Source: Candidatus Melainabacteria bacterium (GTDB taxonomy: Bacteria > Cyanobacteriota > Vampirovibrionia > Obscuribacterales > Obscuribacteraceae). Taken from it: a DNA stretch of 64,000 nt. The notes under the pieces are model-generated. The model was not told the origin of the DNA and did not search any database. It saw only the letters and a program-made list of their open reading frames with translations. Position numbers and translations under genes: made by a program. This document shows, in pieces, positions 24,420 through 33,859 of the stretch. Every line of letters begins with the position of its first letter. Positions within the stretch are counted from its first letter, which is position 1. Where the stretch lies: positions 310,001-374,000 of the forward strand of contig QKMZ01000002.1 of assembly GCA_003242885.1 (NCBI GenBank), given 5' to 3'.

Positions 24420-27268
24420 GCGTCTTTTCTCAGCTTTAACACGCAAGCACCTGCAATAGCCGCAAGCGTGGCTGCCGCAATGGTTAAGCCTGCATAAAAT
24501 GCGAGCGGAATGTATTCAAAGCGAATTTGATGTTCTCCCGCCGGTACTTTAACTGCGCGGAAATTGACATTGGCTCTGTACATCGGCACTTCATTTCCGT
24601 CTACATAACTATGCCAGCCGTTGTAAAAGGTATCAGTGAGGATCAAGAAAGCTTCTTTGTCGCTTGTGGTTTTGACCAATACAGTTTGAGGATCTGGTCG
24701 CTCAACCGATGCGGTCTTGATTTCAGCATTGGGCGCTTGAAGTTGCAATTCTTTTGCGGGCGCCTCGATGATGGTTTGCAGGTGCGCGTCAAACTCGGAA
24801 TCTTTCATTTTCTCAAAGGCAGCATTGAGAGAGTCTGCTGCAACGACGTTCGACGCCAGATAGGCCTGCGGCAGTGCCTTTGTGTTTTTATAAAGCAAAA
24901 TTCCTTCATTGTCTTCTTTGACGAACCGCAAACGTGCGTCACTAAGATTTTGGAAGTTGTTGTCTTGAGGAGTAACTTTCAGAAGTTCAATACCATTTGC
25001 TCTTATCGGCATAGATGTTTTCAGCGGCAACATGCTCTCAGCCAGTGCGCTGTATAGATTGAGCACCAGATAGATATTTCCTCTTCTCTGCTGAAATTCT
25101 GGTATCAAAATAGACAGCAGCTGAGTCGATTCTGATTCGCCGACTTTGCCGACTTCAGACCTGTCTCCGCGTGCCAGAACCTTTCCGGACTCGTCCAAAA
25201 CGTCAATTTCAGCGGCTAAATGTGCAGTATCTTTGGCTATCAATTCCCAGTCGAATTTGCAGAAAACTTCTCCGTTTGTCGAAAGGCAGTACTCGCCATT
25301 TTTCATGACAACGGGATCGATCAAGTGCTGAGGCACTCCATTGAGGCAGGCAAATGGTTTGTAATTCAGCGGTTTGTCGGCAAGCGAATTAATCGGCCAG
25401 CGCGTGATCAGGTATTGGACGCTGGCTGTGTCGTAAACAGTGGGCAATGTAAAGCCTCGATTGGACCATTTTTCACTCCTGCTATCTGCAGTTTTTGCCC
25501 GGTTTAGTTTGTGCAGTGCTGCGATCGAGCGAGGGATAAGTGGTCCATGGATGCGAAAATCTCGCAAACCGTATGAAAGGGCGATATTAGGAAAAAAGAC
25601 GAAGTGGCATGCGGCGCTCATGCGTTCGCCGCTCTTTCTGATTTCTTCAATAGCACCGGTGTCTCTGTATCTGAATGGGAAGGTTGGTGGCAAGGCTGCG
25701 CGGCTCGAGTCTCCAAGGCTGAGGAGGTTGGCGCCAAGCAGGCAGAAGGGTAAAAGAGCAATCGCACCTTTTGGTAATTTTGCGAAATATGCAATAGCTA
25801 TTAGTGCCAACGTAATTCCAATTGACACTGCACCTTTCAGAACTTCCGATTTCAATATTGCAGGAACCGGCAAAGTGCCGTCGTAGCCAGGCAGAGGCAC
25901 ATGAGCGTTGAGCAAGAGAAATGGAGCAAGGGCAAGAACAAGGGCGATTGCAGCAAGGCACACGAGTGCTCTTTTGTTTTTGCTTTGAACTTTTTCGCTA
26001 ATCGAATCGACGCCGTGTGCTGAAAGCAGTGTCAATACCATTAGTAGAGGGGCGTGGAGATAGCGCGGAGGAATAAGGCTGCAGAACTGTATTTTTTCCA
26101 GAGCCGAGGGCAGGCAGCACCAAACGCCGAGAAAGAAGGCAATAGCAAGTAGTCCTAGATTTCTTTTCCTCCCGAAGACGATCGCAAACACAGCCGTCAA
26201 TATTGCAATTACTCCGATAAAGACGCTGCCGCCGGTATTTACAGGTGTCACCAACCCAGCAAGCAGTGTTTGTGCTGTGTTTTTTTGAATTGCAAATTCG
26301 TGAAACTTGTAAGAGTCTGCGTTGGCGACGAGTTCCATAAAAGGCAGTAGTAATGGAGCGCTCAAACAAATTCCGATTATCCCGGCAAGAAAAATATTTT
26401 TTCCTACCTGCGCTGGAGGTGCTGCTGGAGCAAGCTGGCGAGCGGCGAGCATGATTAGCAAAGAATTGAATGTCGCAAGAAAAAAGAATTCAGGGTGCAT
26501 CGAAGCGATGGCGACTGCCGTCGAGGCCCCCAGTAATGCCACTTTTATGAAGCTCCTGGAGTTGCCCAGATATATGAACGCTGATGCCAGAAGGGGAAAC
26601 ATTTGCACTTCATTGGGCAGTTCCAGTTCGCGCAGAATAAACGGACTGATCCCATAAGCAATAGCTCCGAAAGCAGAGGCGCCACGCGAAAAGGAAAACA
26701 GTCTGCAAAGCATATACATCGATAACGCCGCAATCAGGCTTTTAACAGCGATGCCGAGATTGTAGAGATATGGATTGGCTGCTTGAAATATGCCTCTGAA
26801 AGGCGAAAACGTGCAATATTGCAATTCTCCTAGGGTTGGAAATCCGCAGCCGAAGCAAGGATTCCACAAGGGCAATCGAAGATTCGACATTTCCTTTTGA
26901 GCGTACAGCTGGAAGGGTATGTGAAATTGATACAGCGAAGGATCGAAACGCGGTCGATGAAACGTGAAGCGCAGCGTATTGTTGAAGAAGTAATCTTCCG
27001 ACGCTAGAACAGGTAGTTTCGAAAGTTCTTTGCCTGTGACGACGGTGCGCCCGAAACAGCCAAAGAGTATGAATGCCGCAATGATGATGATAGTCGCCGT
27101 CTCAACGGACTTCGGGCGTTGGGTTTCCAATTGAGTAGCTAGAGCCTTTTGCGGAAATATTGTCGGCCGCACGATTCTACAGTTTGTCCATGGAGTTGTT
27201 GCTCTTGACAATCGCCCTCTCTTGAGATATGTATTCAGCCTACATGTGGGAAGTAAAAGTAAATTCAA
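24416..27268 (-). CDS. YfhO-like large membrane protein (paralogue)
   Basis: A protein of up to 950 residues, paralogous to 16895-19795. First-loop motif LPLWNPCFGCGFPTLGELQY and C-terminal FLILTDTFYNGWHSYVDG with GEHQIRFEYIPL match the YfhO pattern. About eleven membrane helices lie in the first 520 residues, then an extracytoplasmic domain and a final helix at about 920-942. The N-terminal 46 residues before METQRPKSVETAT look non-homologous; an in-frame TTG at 27130 would give a start closer to the first helix, so the annotated start is uncertain. Probably transfers or supplies lipid-linked sugars (family inference). Confidence 0.76.
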   Translation of the reverse strand: MNLLLLPTCRLNTYLKRGRLSRATTPWTNCRIVRPTIFPQKALATQLETQRPKSVETATIIIIAAFILFGCFGRTVVTGKELSKLPVLASEDYFFNNTLRFTFHRPRFDPSLYQFHIPFQLYAQKEMSNLRLPLWNPCFGCGFPTLGELQYCTFSPFRGIFQAANPYLYNLGIAVKSLIAALSMYMLCRLFSFSRGASAFGAIAYGISPFILRELELPNEVQMFPLLASAFIYLGNSRSFIKVALLGASTAVAIASMHPEFFFLATFNSLLIMLAARQLAPAAPPAQVGKNIFLAGIIGICLSAPLLLPFMELVANADSYKFHEFAIQKNTAQTLLAGLVTPVNTGGSVFIGVIAILTAVFAIVFGRKRNLGLLAIAFFLGVWCCLPSALEKIQFCSLIPPRYLHAPLLMVLTLLSAHGVDSISEKVQSKNKRALVCLAAIALVLALAPFLLLNAHVPLPGYDGTLPVPAILKSEVLKGAVSIGITLALIAIAYFAKLPKGAIALLPFCLLGANLLSLGDSSRAALPPTFPFRYRDTGAIEEIRKSGERMSAACHFVFFPNIALSYGLRDFRIHGPLIPRSIAALHKLNRAKTADSRSEKWSNRGFTLPTVYDTASVQYLITRWPINSLADKPLNYKPFACLNGVPQHLIDPVVMKNGEYCLSTNGEVFCKFDWELIAKDTAHLAAEIDVLDESGKVLARGDRSEVGKVGESESTQLLSILIPEFQQRRGNIYLVLNLYSALAESMLPLKTSMPIRANGIELLKVTPQDNNFQNLSDARLRFVKEDNEGILLYKNTKALPQAYLASNVVAADSLNAAFEKMKDSEFDAHLQTIIEAPAKELQLQAPNAEIKTASVERPDPQTVLVKTTSDKEAFLILTDTFYNGWHSYVDGNEVPMYRANVNFRAVKVPAGEHQIRFEYIPLAFYAGLTIAAATLAAIAGACVLKLRKDA

Positions 27269-27287
27269 TTACATCAGACTTCATAAA

Positions 27288-27319
27288 GACGCCATTGAGC
27301 GTCATCAGTACTGCTGATG
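27288..27319. other. Two adjacent hairpins upstream of the lipoprotein gene
   Basis: GACGC/GCGTC (27288-27303) and CATCAG/CTGATG (27303-27319) are back-to-back inverted repeats about 50-80 bp before the lipoprotein ATG. They may be operator or leader structures; there is no T-run. Confidence 0.3.
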
Positions 27320-27365
27320 CGTTACACTCGACCCTCGAGTTACGTGCTGAGTCAGGAGACATCTG

Positions 27366-27992
27366 ATGAACTTTTCTAGCATCAAAACAGGCTTTCAGAT
27401 TATTTGCATCGCTGCAGTTGTAGCGTCTGTATCTGGATGCACTACCAAAGATCAAAACACCGTGACTGGTGGCTATAAAGGTGTTATCAATCTCGACGGT
27501 ATCAAATTTGGTCTTCCGGAAGACGCGATTAAATCTGCGAGCCTTACATTTGTTCCGGACAGCAACGTAAGTCAAAACGGTTATTCGCAATACCTGAGCC
27601 GCGCGTACGATAAGGACAATGGCCAGTACTGCCTGTCCTACTCAAATGGTCAGCCTAGCCAGCTTCGTGTCATCTACAACAGCACTCCGGCACCAAAAGA
27701 AAGCGCAATGGCTCGTTTGAAAATGATTTTGCCTTCAAGCGCTCCGGAAGAGACCAAAGTCAATGACGCTGAAGTTAAAGCCGGTAAGAAAGAGAATCCA
27801 GTTGAGTATCACTTCTACGGTGATAACTTGAAGGCTGAAGTAATTTTCGCTGACAAAGCAGCCACTACCGTTAAGCTCATCGGTGTTCACAACGTCGTCA
27901 AGAAAGGTGCTGCAGCCGCTGGAGATAAAGCTGCTGCCGATAAGACTGCCGCCGATAAGACTGCCGCCGACGAAACAAAGAAAGCCGAGTAA
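27366..27992 (+). CDS. Lipoprotein of an unrecognised family (paralogue 1)
   Basis: A 208-residue protein with a lipoprotein signal: hydrophobic residues 8-21 then SVSGC with Cys25 as the lipidation site, followed by TTKD. The domain at about 35-180 starts GYKGVINLDGIKFGLPEDAI and contains SQYLSRAYDKDNGQY. The end is a low-complexity Ala/Asp/Lys tail built from five-residue repeats. AGGAG eight bases upstream supports the ATG. It is clearly related to 39083-39703. I do not recognise the family; absence of an Asp at +2 favours outer-membrane sorting by the E. coli rule. It stands alone, between a YfhO-like gene and the sulfate-activation operon. Confidence 0.8.
   Translation: MNFSSIKTGFQIICIAAVVASVSGCTTKDQNTVTGGYKGVINLDGIKFGLPEDAIKSASLTFVPDSNVSQNGYSQYLSRAYDKDNGQYCLSYSNGQPSQLRVIYNSTPAPKESAMARLKMILPSSAPEETKVNDAEVKAGKKENPVEYHFYGDNLKAEVIFADKAATTVKLIGVHNVVKKGAAAAGDKAAADKTAADKTAADETKKAE
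27924..27968 (+). repeat. Three tandem 15-bp coding repeats
   Basis: Two identical GATAAGACTGCCGCC units (27939-27968) preceded by one diverged unit encode the DKAAA/DKTAA/DKTAA tail of the lipoprotein. Such repeats can change length by slippage. Confidence 0.7.
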
Positions 27993-28172
27993 GCTGGCGT
28001 AACTCTGGGCACCTTTCTACGTCTGTAGGTCCTGGTTATCCTTGGATTTTTCTGGCTGCACTGGCCGGATGAACGGACACACGCGCTAGTTTCTGAAATT
28101 TCGTAGACGGTGAAAAAAAGCCGCGGATGTAGCAGAGGCAAAATGTCCAGGACTTACCTGAAATCGTTCTAC

Positions 28173-28200
28173 TTTACTACGGCGTGAGTCCTGTTATAGT
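28173..28200 (+). promoter_or_regulatory. Candidate sigma-70-type promoter for cysD-cysNC
   Basis: TTTACT (28173-28178) and TATAGT (28195-28200) are 16 bp apart, 57 bp before the cysD ATG. The rest of the 264-bp gap 27993-28256 shows no gene and no obvious terminator. Confidence 0.4.
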
Positions 28201-28256
28201 CAGCTCGGACGAGATTTATCACCCGATTATTGGCGCCCAACAAAGACTAACCAAAC

Positions 28257-29063
28257 ATGACGGATTACCTGACACGCCTTGAGCATGAAAGCGTATTCAT
28301 AATACGCGAGGCTTATAAAAAAGTAAGGAACTTGGCCCTTCTGTGGTCGATGGGAAAAGATTCGACCGTTCTTCTGCACCTTGTGCGGAAGGCCTTCCTG
28401 GGGCACGTTCCGATACCACTGGTGCATATCGATACGAGCTACAAAATTCCCGAGATGATCACGTGGCGCGATCAATACGTCAAGGATCATGGGTTGCGCC
28501 TCATTGTAGGACAGAACAAGACCGCTCTGGCTGACGGTATGGGCCCGGACAAGGGACGCCTTGTTTGCTGCGGTGCGTTGAAGACTCAAGCTTTGCTCGA
28601 CACGATCAAAGACAACAACATCGGCGGACTTTTGCTCGGCATCAGGCGCGATGAAGAAGGCTCTCGTGCAAAAGAGCGCGTAGTTTCTCCTAGACCGGAG
28701 GATGGTACCTGGACCTATAAGGATCAGGTCGCAGAGATTTGGAATCACTACAATCTGCATTTGCCGGAAAACGTTCATATGCGAGTCCATCCGCTTCTCA
28801 GCTGGACGGAGCTTGATGTCTGGGAATACATCGAAAGAGAAAAATTGGATATCATGCCGCTGTATTTCAGCAATGCCGATGGGCAGCGCTATAGAAGCTT
28901 GGGCTGCTGGCCGTGCACGGGCACTATTGATTCGTGCGCATCTACTATTGAATCGATCGTAGACGAAATTCGCACCACAAAAACTTCCGAGCGCGCCGGT
29001 CGTGCTCAAGACAACGCTGATACCTATGCAATGCAGAAATTGCGCAGTCAGGGATACATGTAA
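28257..29063 (+). CDS. cysD: Sulfate adenylyltransferase subunit 2
   Basis: With CysN it forms adenosine 5'-phosphosulfate (APS) from ATP and sulfate. The 268-residue protein has the PP-loop SMGKDS (residues 31-36) of the ATP pyrophosphatase fold. LVHIDTSYKIPEMI, LLGIRRDEEGSRAKER and the C-terminal YRSLGCWPCTG are standard CysD/NodP blocks. The stop is 3 bp before the cysNC start, so the two form an operon. No cysH, cysI or cysJ reduction gene is present nearby, so activated sulfate may serve sulfation as in NodPQ systems; a sulfotransferase lies at 51892. Confidence 0.95.
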   Translation: MTDYLTRLEHESVFIIREAYKKVRNLALLWSMGKDSTVLLHLVRKAFLGHVPIPLVHIDTSYKIPEMITWRDQYVKDHGLRLIVGQNKTALADGMGPDKGRLVCCGALKTQALLDTIKDNNIGGLLLGIRRDEEGSRAKERVVSPRPEDGTWTYKDQVAEIWNHYNLHLPENVHMRVHPLLSWTELDVWEYIEREKLDIMPLYFSNADGQRYRSLGCWPCTGTIDSCASTIESIVDEIRTTKTSERAGRAQDNADTYAMQKLRSQGYM

Positions 29064-29066
29064 AAG

Positions 29067-30947
29067 ATGACACAGCACGAACAACGAAAAATAGTTATCG
29101 TCGGCCATGTCGATCACGGCAAATCGACTCTATTGGGTCGCTTGCTCATGGATTTCGGCAAGGTTCCTCAGCAGACTATTGAGAAAGTCAGAAAGGTCTG
29201 CGAGTCCCGTGGCGTTCAATTAGAGCCGGCTTTCTTTCTTGATGCGTTTCAAGAAGAGCAAGAGCAAGGCATCAGTATCGATACCACTCGTGTCAATTTT
29301 GAGTTCGACGGACATCGTTTTCTCCTAATCGACGCACCTGGTCACCTCGAGTTTTTGAAAAACATGACCTCCGGCGCCTCTGGTGCCGAAACTGGAATTC
29401 TGGTCATCGACGGACACGAAGGCATCGGTTCTCAGACCCTTCGCCACCTGAAGATCTTGGGCATTCTCGGCGTTGGCAAAGTCGTCGTAGTCGTCAACAA
29501 AATGGACAAGAGCGGCTACAAGCAAGCGCGCTTTGAAGAAGTCGCTGCAGAGATTCGTGCACATGTAGAGCGTGAAGGGCAGACATGCCTTGCAGTAGTT
29601 CCAATCTCTGCATTGAAAGGCGAAAACCTTACCTCCACGTGCGAAGGATTATCCTGGTACACCGGACTGCCGCTGCTACCGCAGTTGGTGGCAAGTACTA
29701 GTGCCGTCTCTGTCGACATGGCAGAAGCAGCCGCTGCCGAGCCGCTTAGAATGGTCTTGCAAGATGTTTATCGTTTTACTGACGAACGCTTTTACGCCGG
29801 TCGGATTGTTTCAGGTTCGATCACACCGGGCGCGCGCGTATTCTTCTCGCCCTCCGGCAAAGTCTCCACTGTTGAGGCTATAGAGACATTCCCGCCTCGC
29901 GATATGCAGTTGGCGGTGAAGGGCGATTCGGTTGCATTGCGCCTCAAAGATCAAATCTTTGTTGAGCGAGGAGAAGTTGTTTCTCTGCCGGAGCAGACAC
30001 CGGAAGTAAATAACGAGCTGCAAGCGAAATTGATTTGGTTGAATTCCGAGCCGCTGGACTGGGCTAACGAATATTTGCTCAAGGTTGGCACTCAGGAAGT
30101 CTCCTGCCGTTTGGAACCAAGCAATATGGTTTTCCAACAGGTCGGCAACGGCGATTTCGTTGATGTAGTGATCAAGGCGCAAAAGCCCATCTGTTTTGAC
30201 AGAAATGGATTTGGCGTGGACAAATTTGTTATCTGCACCACGTACGAAACAGTTGCTTGCGGCTCGATCATGGCATTGACCACAGCAGCGTCTCAAGGCT
30301 CTCAGAAGAGCAAAAACATTGTTGTCGAGTCTGGTTTCGTCAAGCGAGAAGAGCACGAAAACCGTCATGGACATAAGGGTACGGTCCTCTGGATGACTGG
30401 ATTGTCCGGTGCCGGTAAGAGTACTCTGGCGAAAGCGCTGGAAAGACGCTTGTTTGCGGCTGGATTCCGAGTCCAGGTTTTGGACGGCGATAATTTGAGA
30501 AGCGGCATTTGTGCCGATCTGGGATTTGAGCCAGAAGACCGTGCTGAAAATATTCGCCGTGTTGCGCATCTCTCGAAGCTGCTGTTAAATACAGGCACAG
30601 TCGTTATTTCCGCCTGTATCTCACCTTACGAGAAAGACCGCCGCATTGCCAGAGAAATCATCGGCGCTGAAGACTTCCATGAGCTGTTCATCTTCTGCCC
30701 CATTGAAGTTTGCCAGAGCCGCGATCCAAAGGGCTTGTACAAAAAGGCATCGGGTGGACAGATCAGCGATTTCTCTGGTTTGAACGCGCCATATCAGCCG
30801 CCGGCAAACCCCAAATTGCGTCTTGATTCGAGCACTATGAGTATCGAATCTGAAGTTGACTCGATCATAGCTATGCTTCAAGCGGAAGGGATTAAACCAC
30901 CCGTATCGGCAGTTGGAGCCCGTGGTGAGCTGGCCTGGAAGCCATGA
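29067..30947 (+). CDS. cysNC: Bifunctional sulfate adenylyltransferase subunit 1 / APS kinase
   Basis: A 626-residue fusion. The N-terminal GTPase drives APS formation with CysD: GHVDHGKST at residues 13-21, DAPGH near 89, NKMDKS near 145, then EF-Tu-like beta domains to about 410. The C-terminal APS kinase phosphorylates APS to PAPS, the sulfuryl donor: GLSGAGKST near 446, LDGDNLRSG, and the family segments SPYEKDR and DPKGLYKKA. Both parts look intact. The APS kinase fusion favours PAPS production for sulfotransfer. It is similar to NodQ. Next gene begins 30 bp downstream. Confidence 0.95.
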   Translation: MTQHEQRKIVIVGHVDHGKSTLLGRLLMDFGKVPQQTIEKVRKVCESRGVQLEPAFFLDAFQEEQEQGISIDTTRVNFEFDGHRFLLIDAPGHLEFLKNMTSGASGAETGILVIDGHEGIGSQTLRHLKILGILGVGKVVVVVNKMDKSGYKQARFEEVAAEIRAHVEREGQTCLAVVPISALKGENLTSTCEGLSWYTGLPLLPQLVASTSAVSVDMAEAAAAEPLRMVLQDVYRFTDERFYAGRIVSGSITPGARVFFSPSGKVSTVEAIETFPPRDMQLAVKGDSVALRLKDQIFVERGEVVSLPEQTPEVNNELQAKLIWLNSEPLDWANEYLLKVGTQEVSCRLEPSNMVFQQVGNGDFVDVVIKAQKPICFDRNGFGVDKFVICTTYETVACGSIMALTTAASQGSQKSKNIVVESGFVKREEHENRHGHKGTVLWMTGLSGAGKSTLAKALERRLFAAGFRVQVLDGDNLRSGICADLGFEPEDRAENIRRVAHLSKLLLNTGTVVISACISPYEKDRRIAREIIGAEDFHELFIFCPIEVCQSRDPKGLYKKASGGQISDFSGLNAPYQPPANPKLRLDSSTMSIESEVDSIIAMLQAEGIKPPVSAVGARGELAWKP

Positions 30948-30977
30948 AATCCAACGGGGTAGCGGAGTAAAGAGATT

Positions 30978-32756
30978 TTGCAAGGTGCTTTAAGCGGTAT
31001 TTCTAAAGACTCGGCGCCAGCAAGTCTGCCTGTGGCCGAGAAGCGCGAAGTAAGCTCGAAAGAATCCGCTGCGTTACTGCGCACGGATTTCTTGTTAATT
31101 GGCTTGCTCATTCTTCTAGAAGCCTTGGTTTTCGGACCGTTTGTCTCCAAGATCGGCTTTTATCTGGACGATTGGGTCATGGTCTCCCTTTTGCGTGGGG
31201 GACCGCAAGATATTGCCGGTGCCTTTGCCAACTATTTTTTCAATGACCCTAAGGTGATTATTCGTCCGATTGAGGTCTTGCACTTCGGATTGCTCTATTT
31301 GATTTTCGGCACGAAGCCGCTGGGCTATCACCTGGTCAACGCGTTTTTCGAAATTTGTGTTTGTGTGCTTCTCTACATGGCGTTGAAGCGCTTCACGGGC
31401 AGCCGATTCCTGTCGTTTGTATCGACTGCGGCTTTTATCCTGTATCCAATCAGGGATTCGACTCACTACTGGATATTGTGCAGCTCTGTCTCGTTAAGCC
31501 TGGCACTTTATCTTGGCAGTCTCATCTTGTCTTTGAAAGGGCTGCAGGAGAATAAGCCAGGGCTCTATATCGCTGCTGCTTTGCCTTTTGCAATTGGTTT
31601 GTTCAACTATGAAGTGTTTATGCCCTTTGCCTGCGTGAGTGCTCTCTGCGTATTGCTCATGAGCTTGCGAAGTGCCAATCTGTCGAGCTCATTGAGGCAG
31701 GCGGTTTATTGTTTTATCCCTCTATTCGTAAGCGCGCTTGCCTTATTCGGCTATCAGCGTTTTATCGTGCCGCACTTGGGCATCGGCTTTTTGCATCATT
31801 TAGTTATCGACCCTGGCCAAATTTTGCATGTCATTTCAGCTGGAGTGGGCACTTCCAACATCTTCTCAGCCCTGCCTTTTTTCCGTGAGCAAATTTCCGT
31901 ATTGCTTCTTAATCCGCTCACCAGCTGGAATGTTTTCTCTCTTGCTTTGATACTTACGGGCACTGCCCTTACGTCCTTCTTCTTGCTGATCACCGAAGCC
32001 AGCCAGGTAAAACTGCGAACAATGGCTGAGATTGCCCTTGTTGGGGTGGCAGCAATTATTACGTCGTTGGCGATTTTCGGCTTGAATAACCAGTACGAAC
32101 CAACGCTTATGACTCTGGTTAACCGCATCTTTACCGGCGCTTCGCTTGGTTGGAGTTTTATTTTCAGTGCTTTGGTTCTTGCCTGTGCAAGTCTCAGTTT
32201 CCATCGGATCAAGAGCAAGCTGGCACTTAAGTCTGCCGCGATTGCGCTGGCTGGGCTGATGTCTTTCGGCGCGGTTTTCTTTACTCTTGTGAATTGGCAG
32301 TTGGCTAATCCATGGGTAGTTTCGCAGCGTGCCCAGCAGGATGTGATTTTCCTTGTCAAAAGTTTGCGCGGTAAGGTCAAGCCATCGGATTCGCTCATAC
32401 TTACGGACTTCCCTCGTTATGTGATGTGGAGTCCGATCTTCGATGGGGTATGGGACTTTCAATCAATGGTGCGAATCATTTTGAATGAGCCTAAGATGCG
32501 CGCCGGGGTTGTCTCGGATCGTCTGGTCATCGGAAAAGATGACATAAAAGACATCTCTGTCGGGTATACCTGCGCAACTTATCCCATTAAGGACATCAAG
32601 CTTCTGGTGCCTGGCCGCAATCAGTTGATGCCAGTTACAACGGCGAGGCAATTCGTTGACTTTGTCGAGGCCAACAGCGCCAAGTCTCTTCTATCCGCCG
32701 ATACCGTGGGCAAGTGGCAACGTCGCGTTGATGAGTTGGAAGGCGCTGCTAAGTGA
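30978..32756 (+). CDS. Polytopic membrane glycosyltransferase-like protein (GT-C)
   Basis: A 592-residue protein with about eleven transmembrane segments and a short extracytoplasmic C-terminal part. After the first helix comes FYLDDWVMV with acidic Asp64/Asp65, then IRPIEVLHFGLLYLIFGTKP and LGYHLVNAFFEI. This is a pattern common in GT-C glycosyltransferases that use polyprenyl-phosphate sugars, where the first-loop acidic residues are catalytic. TTG start with AAAGAG just upstream. It overlaps the following GT2 gene by four bases (GTGA) and trails cysNC by 30 bp, so it may belong to the same transcript. Confidence 0.75.
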   Translation: MQGALSGISKDSAPASLPVAEKREVSSKESAALLRTDFLLIGLLILLEALVFGPFVSKIGFYLDDWVMVSLLRGGPQDIAGAFANYFFNDPKVIIRPIEVLHFGLLYLIFGTKPLGYHLVNAFFEICVCVLLYMALKRFTGSRFLSFVSTAAFILYPIRDSTHYWILCSSVSLSLALYLGSLILSLKGLQENKPGLYIAAALPFAIGLFNYEVFMPFACVSALCVLLMSLRSANLSSSLRQAVYCFIPLFVSALALFGYQRFIVPHLGIGFLHHLVIDPGQILHVISAGVGTSNIFSALPFFREQISVLLLNPLTSWNVFSLALILTGTALTSFFLLITEASQVKLRTMAEIALVGVAAIITSLAIFGLNNQYEPTLMTLVNRIFTGASLGWSFIFSALVLACASLSFHRIKSKLALKSAAIALAGLMSFGAVFFTLVNWQLANPWVVSQRAQQDVIFLVKSLRGKVKPSDSLILTDFPRYVMWSPIFDGVWDFQSMVRIILNEPKMRAGVVSDRLVIGKDDIKDISVGYTCATYPIKDIKLLVPGRNQLMPVTTARQFVDFVEANSAKSLLSADTVGKWQRRVDELEGAAK

Positions 32757-33841
32757 AATCATTAGTTTCGATACTTCTGCCTGTTTTCAATGGTGGGAAA
32801 TTCCTGGAAGCCGCCATGGACAGCGTCTTGGCGCAGACATATGAAAATTTCGAGTTGATTGTCGTCGATGATTGTTCGACGGATGGCTCTGTTTCGATAG
32901 CCAAACGCTTGAAAGAACAAGACTCTCGTATCAAGTTTTTCCAAAACGAGAGCAATGTTGGATTGTTTGCCAACTATAACCGTTGCCTCGAATATGCCTC
33001 AGGAACATACGTAAAACCCTTTGCACAGGACGATATCCTTGCTCCCACTGCAGTCGAGAAAATGCTGCAGGTCCTAGAGCAAGATCAAACGGTTGCGCTC
33101 ACTTCCTGCGCTCGTAACATAATTGATGCAGAAGGCCGTGTGACCAAGACCCGCTGTGTGATTCCTCAATCGAGGACCTTAAAAGGTCAGGAAGCCATTC
33201 TCTACAATATGCTTGCCCTGACAAACTGGATTGGCGAGCCCAGCACAGTGATGTTTCGAAAGCAATTTTCTGGTACTGGATTTGATACCACTCTTTTCCA
33301 TTATGGCGATCTCGATATGTGGTTTAGAGTTTTGTTGAACGGTGAATATCACTTCATTGCCGAGCCCCTGGCCAGTTTTAGAACGCATCCGGGCAGTGCG
33401 ACGAGCAAGAATCTAAGTGGGCTTTTGTTTGCCCTGGACATTATTTCAATGTCCGAGAGGTACGCCCAAGTTTTACGAGATACTGGTGTTTCGGATGAAC
33501 TCTACAAACGATGTGTATCAGAGTATGCAGCCCTTCAGGTAGATGAGCTTGTACGCAATGAAGGTCTGACTTTGAAAGACGTTATTGCAGCCGCGCGCAA
33601 GGGGGCCCGCATCGGAGTTGCCGGCGATGATAAAGAGACAGCATTGAGAATGATGGATGCTTTCGTTGGGCTGAGCTTTTATACACTTCGTTCACTGACA
33701 CACACGCTCAGAGAATTGAGTGACGTTCAATGCCGTCTGGGCTCTGACAAAGAGTATTTGAGCCGCCGTCTGGAGAATATGGAACAGAGCACTTCCTGGA
33801 AGCTCACTGCTCCTATTCGCAAGCTTCTCAGCCAGCAATAG
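32753..33841 (+). CDS. GT2 glycosyltransferase
   Basis: A 362-residue inverting GT-A glycosyltransferase. It starts VSILLPVFNGGKFLEAAMDS, with VVDDCSTDGS for nucleotide binding and an acidic pair in FAQDDIL (Asp93, Asp94) as the DxD-like site. A region near residue 180, FHYGDLDMWFR, carries the likely base. The last 90 residues include a helical segment and the C-terminal SWKLTAPIRKL, a motif often seen at the end of bacterial glycosyltransferases and probably membrane associating. GTG start with GGAAGG 9 bases upstream; translationally coupled to the preceding gene. Confidence 0.87.
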   Translation: MKSLVSILLPVFNGGKFLEAAMDSVLAQTYENFELIVVDDCSTDGSVSIAKRLKEQDSRIKFFQNESNVGLFANYNRCLEYASGTYVKPFAQDDILAPTAVEKMLQVLEQDQTVALTSCARNIIDAEGRVTKTRCVIPQSRTLKGQEAILYNMLALTNWIGEPSTVMFRKQFSGTGFDTTLFHYGDLDMWFRVLLNGEYHFIAEPLASFRTHPGSATSKNLSGLLFALDIISMSERYAQVLRDTGVSDELYKRCVSEYAALQVDELVRNEGLTLKDVIAAARKGARIGVAGDDKETALRMMDAFVGLSFYTLRSLTHTLRELSDVQCRLGSDKEYLSRRLENMEQSTSWKLTAPIRKLLSQQ

Positions 33842-33859
33842 TCTTACGAGAAGTTTTCT

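Noticed and set aside
27924..27968. 15-bp tandem units as a possible CRISPR or regulatory repeat
   Set aside because: In frame within the lipoprotein gene, encoding a low-complexity tail, with no spacers.
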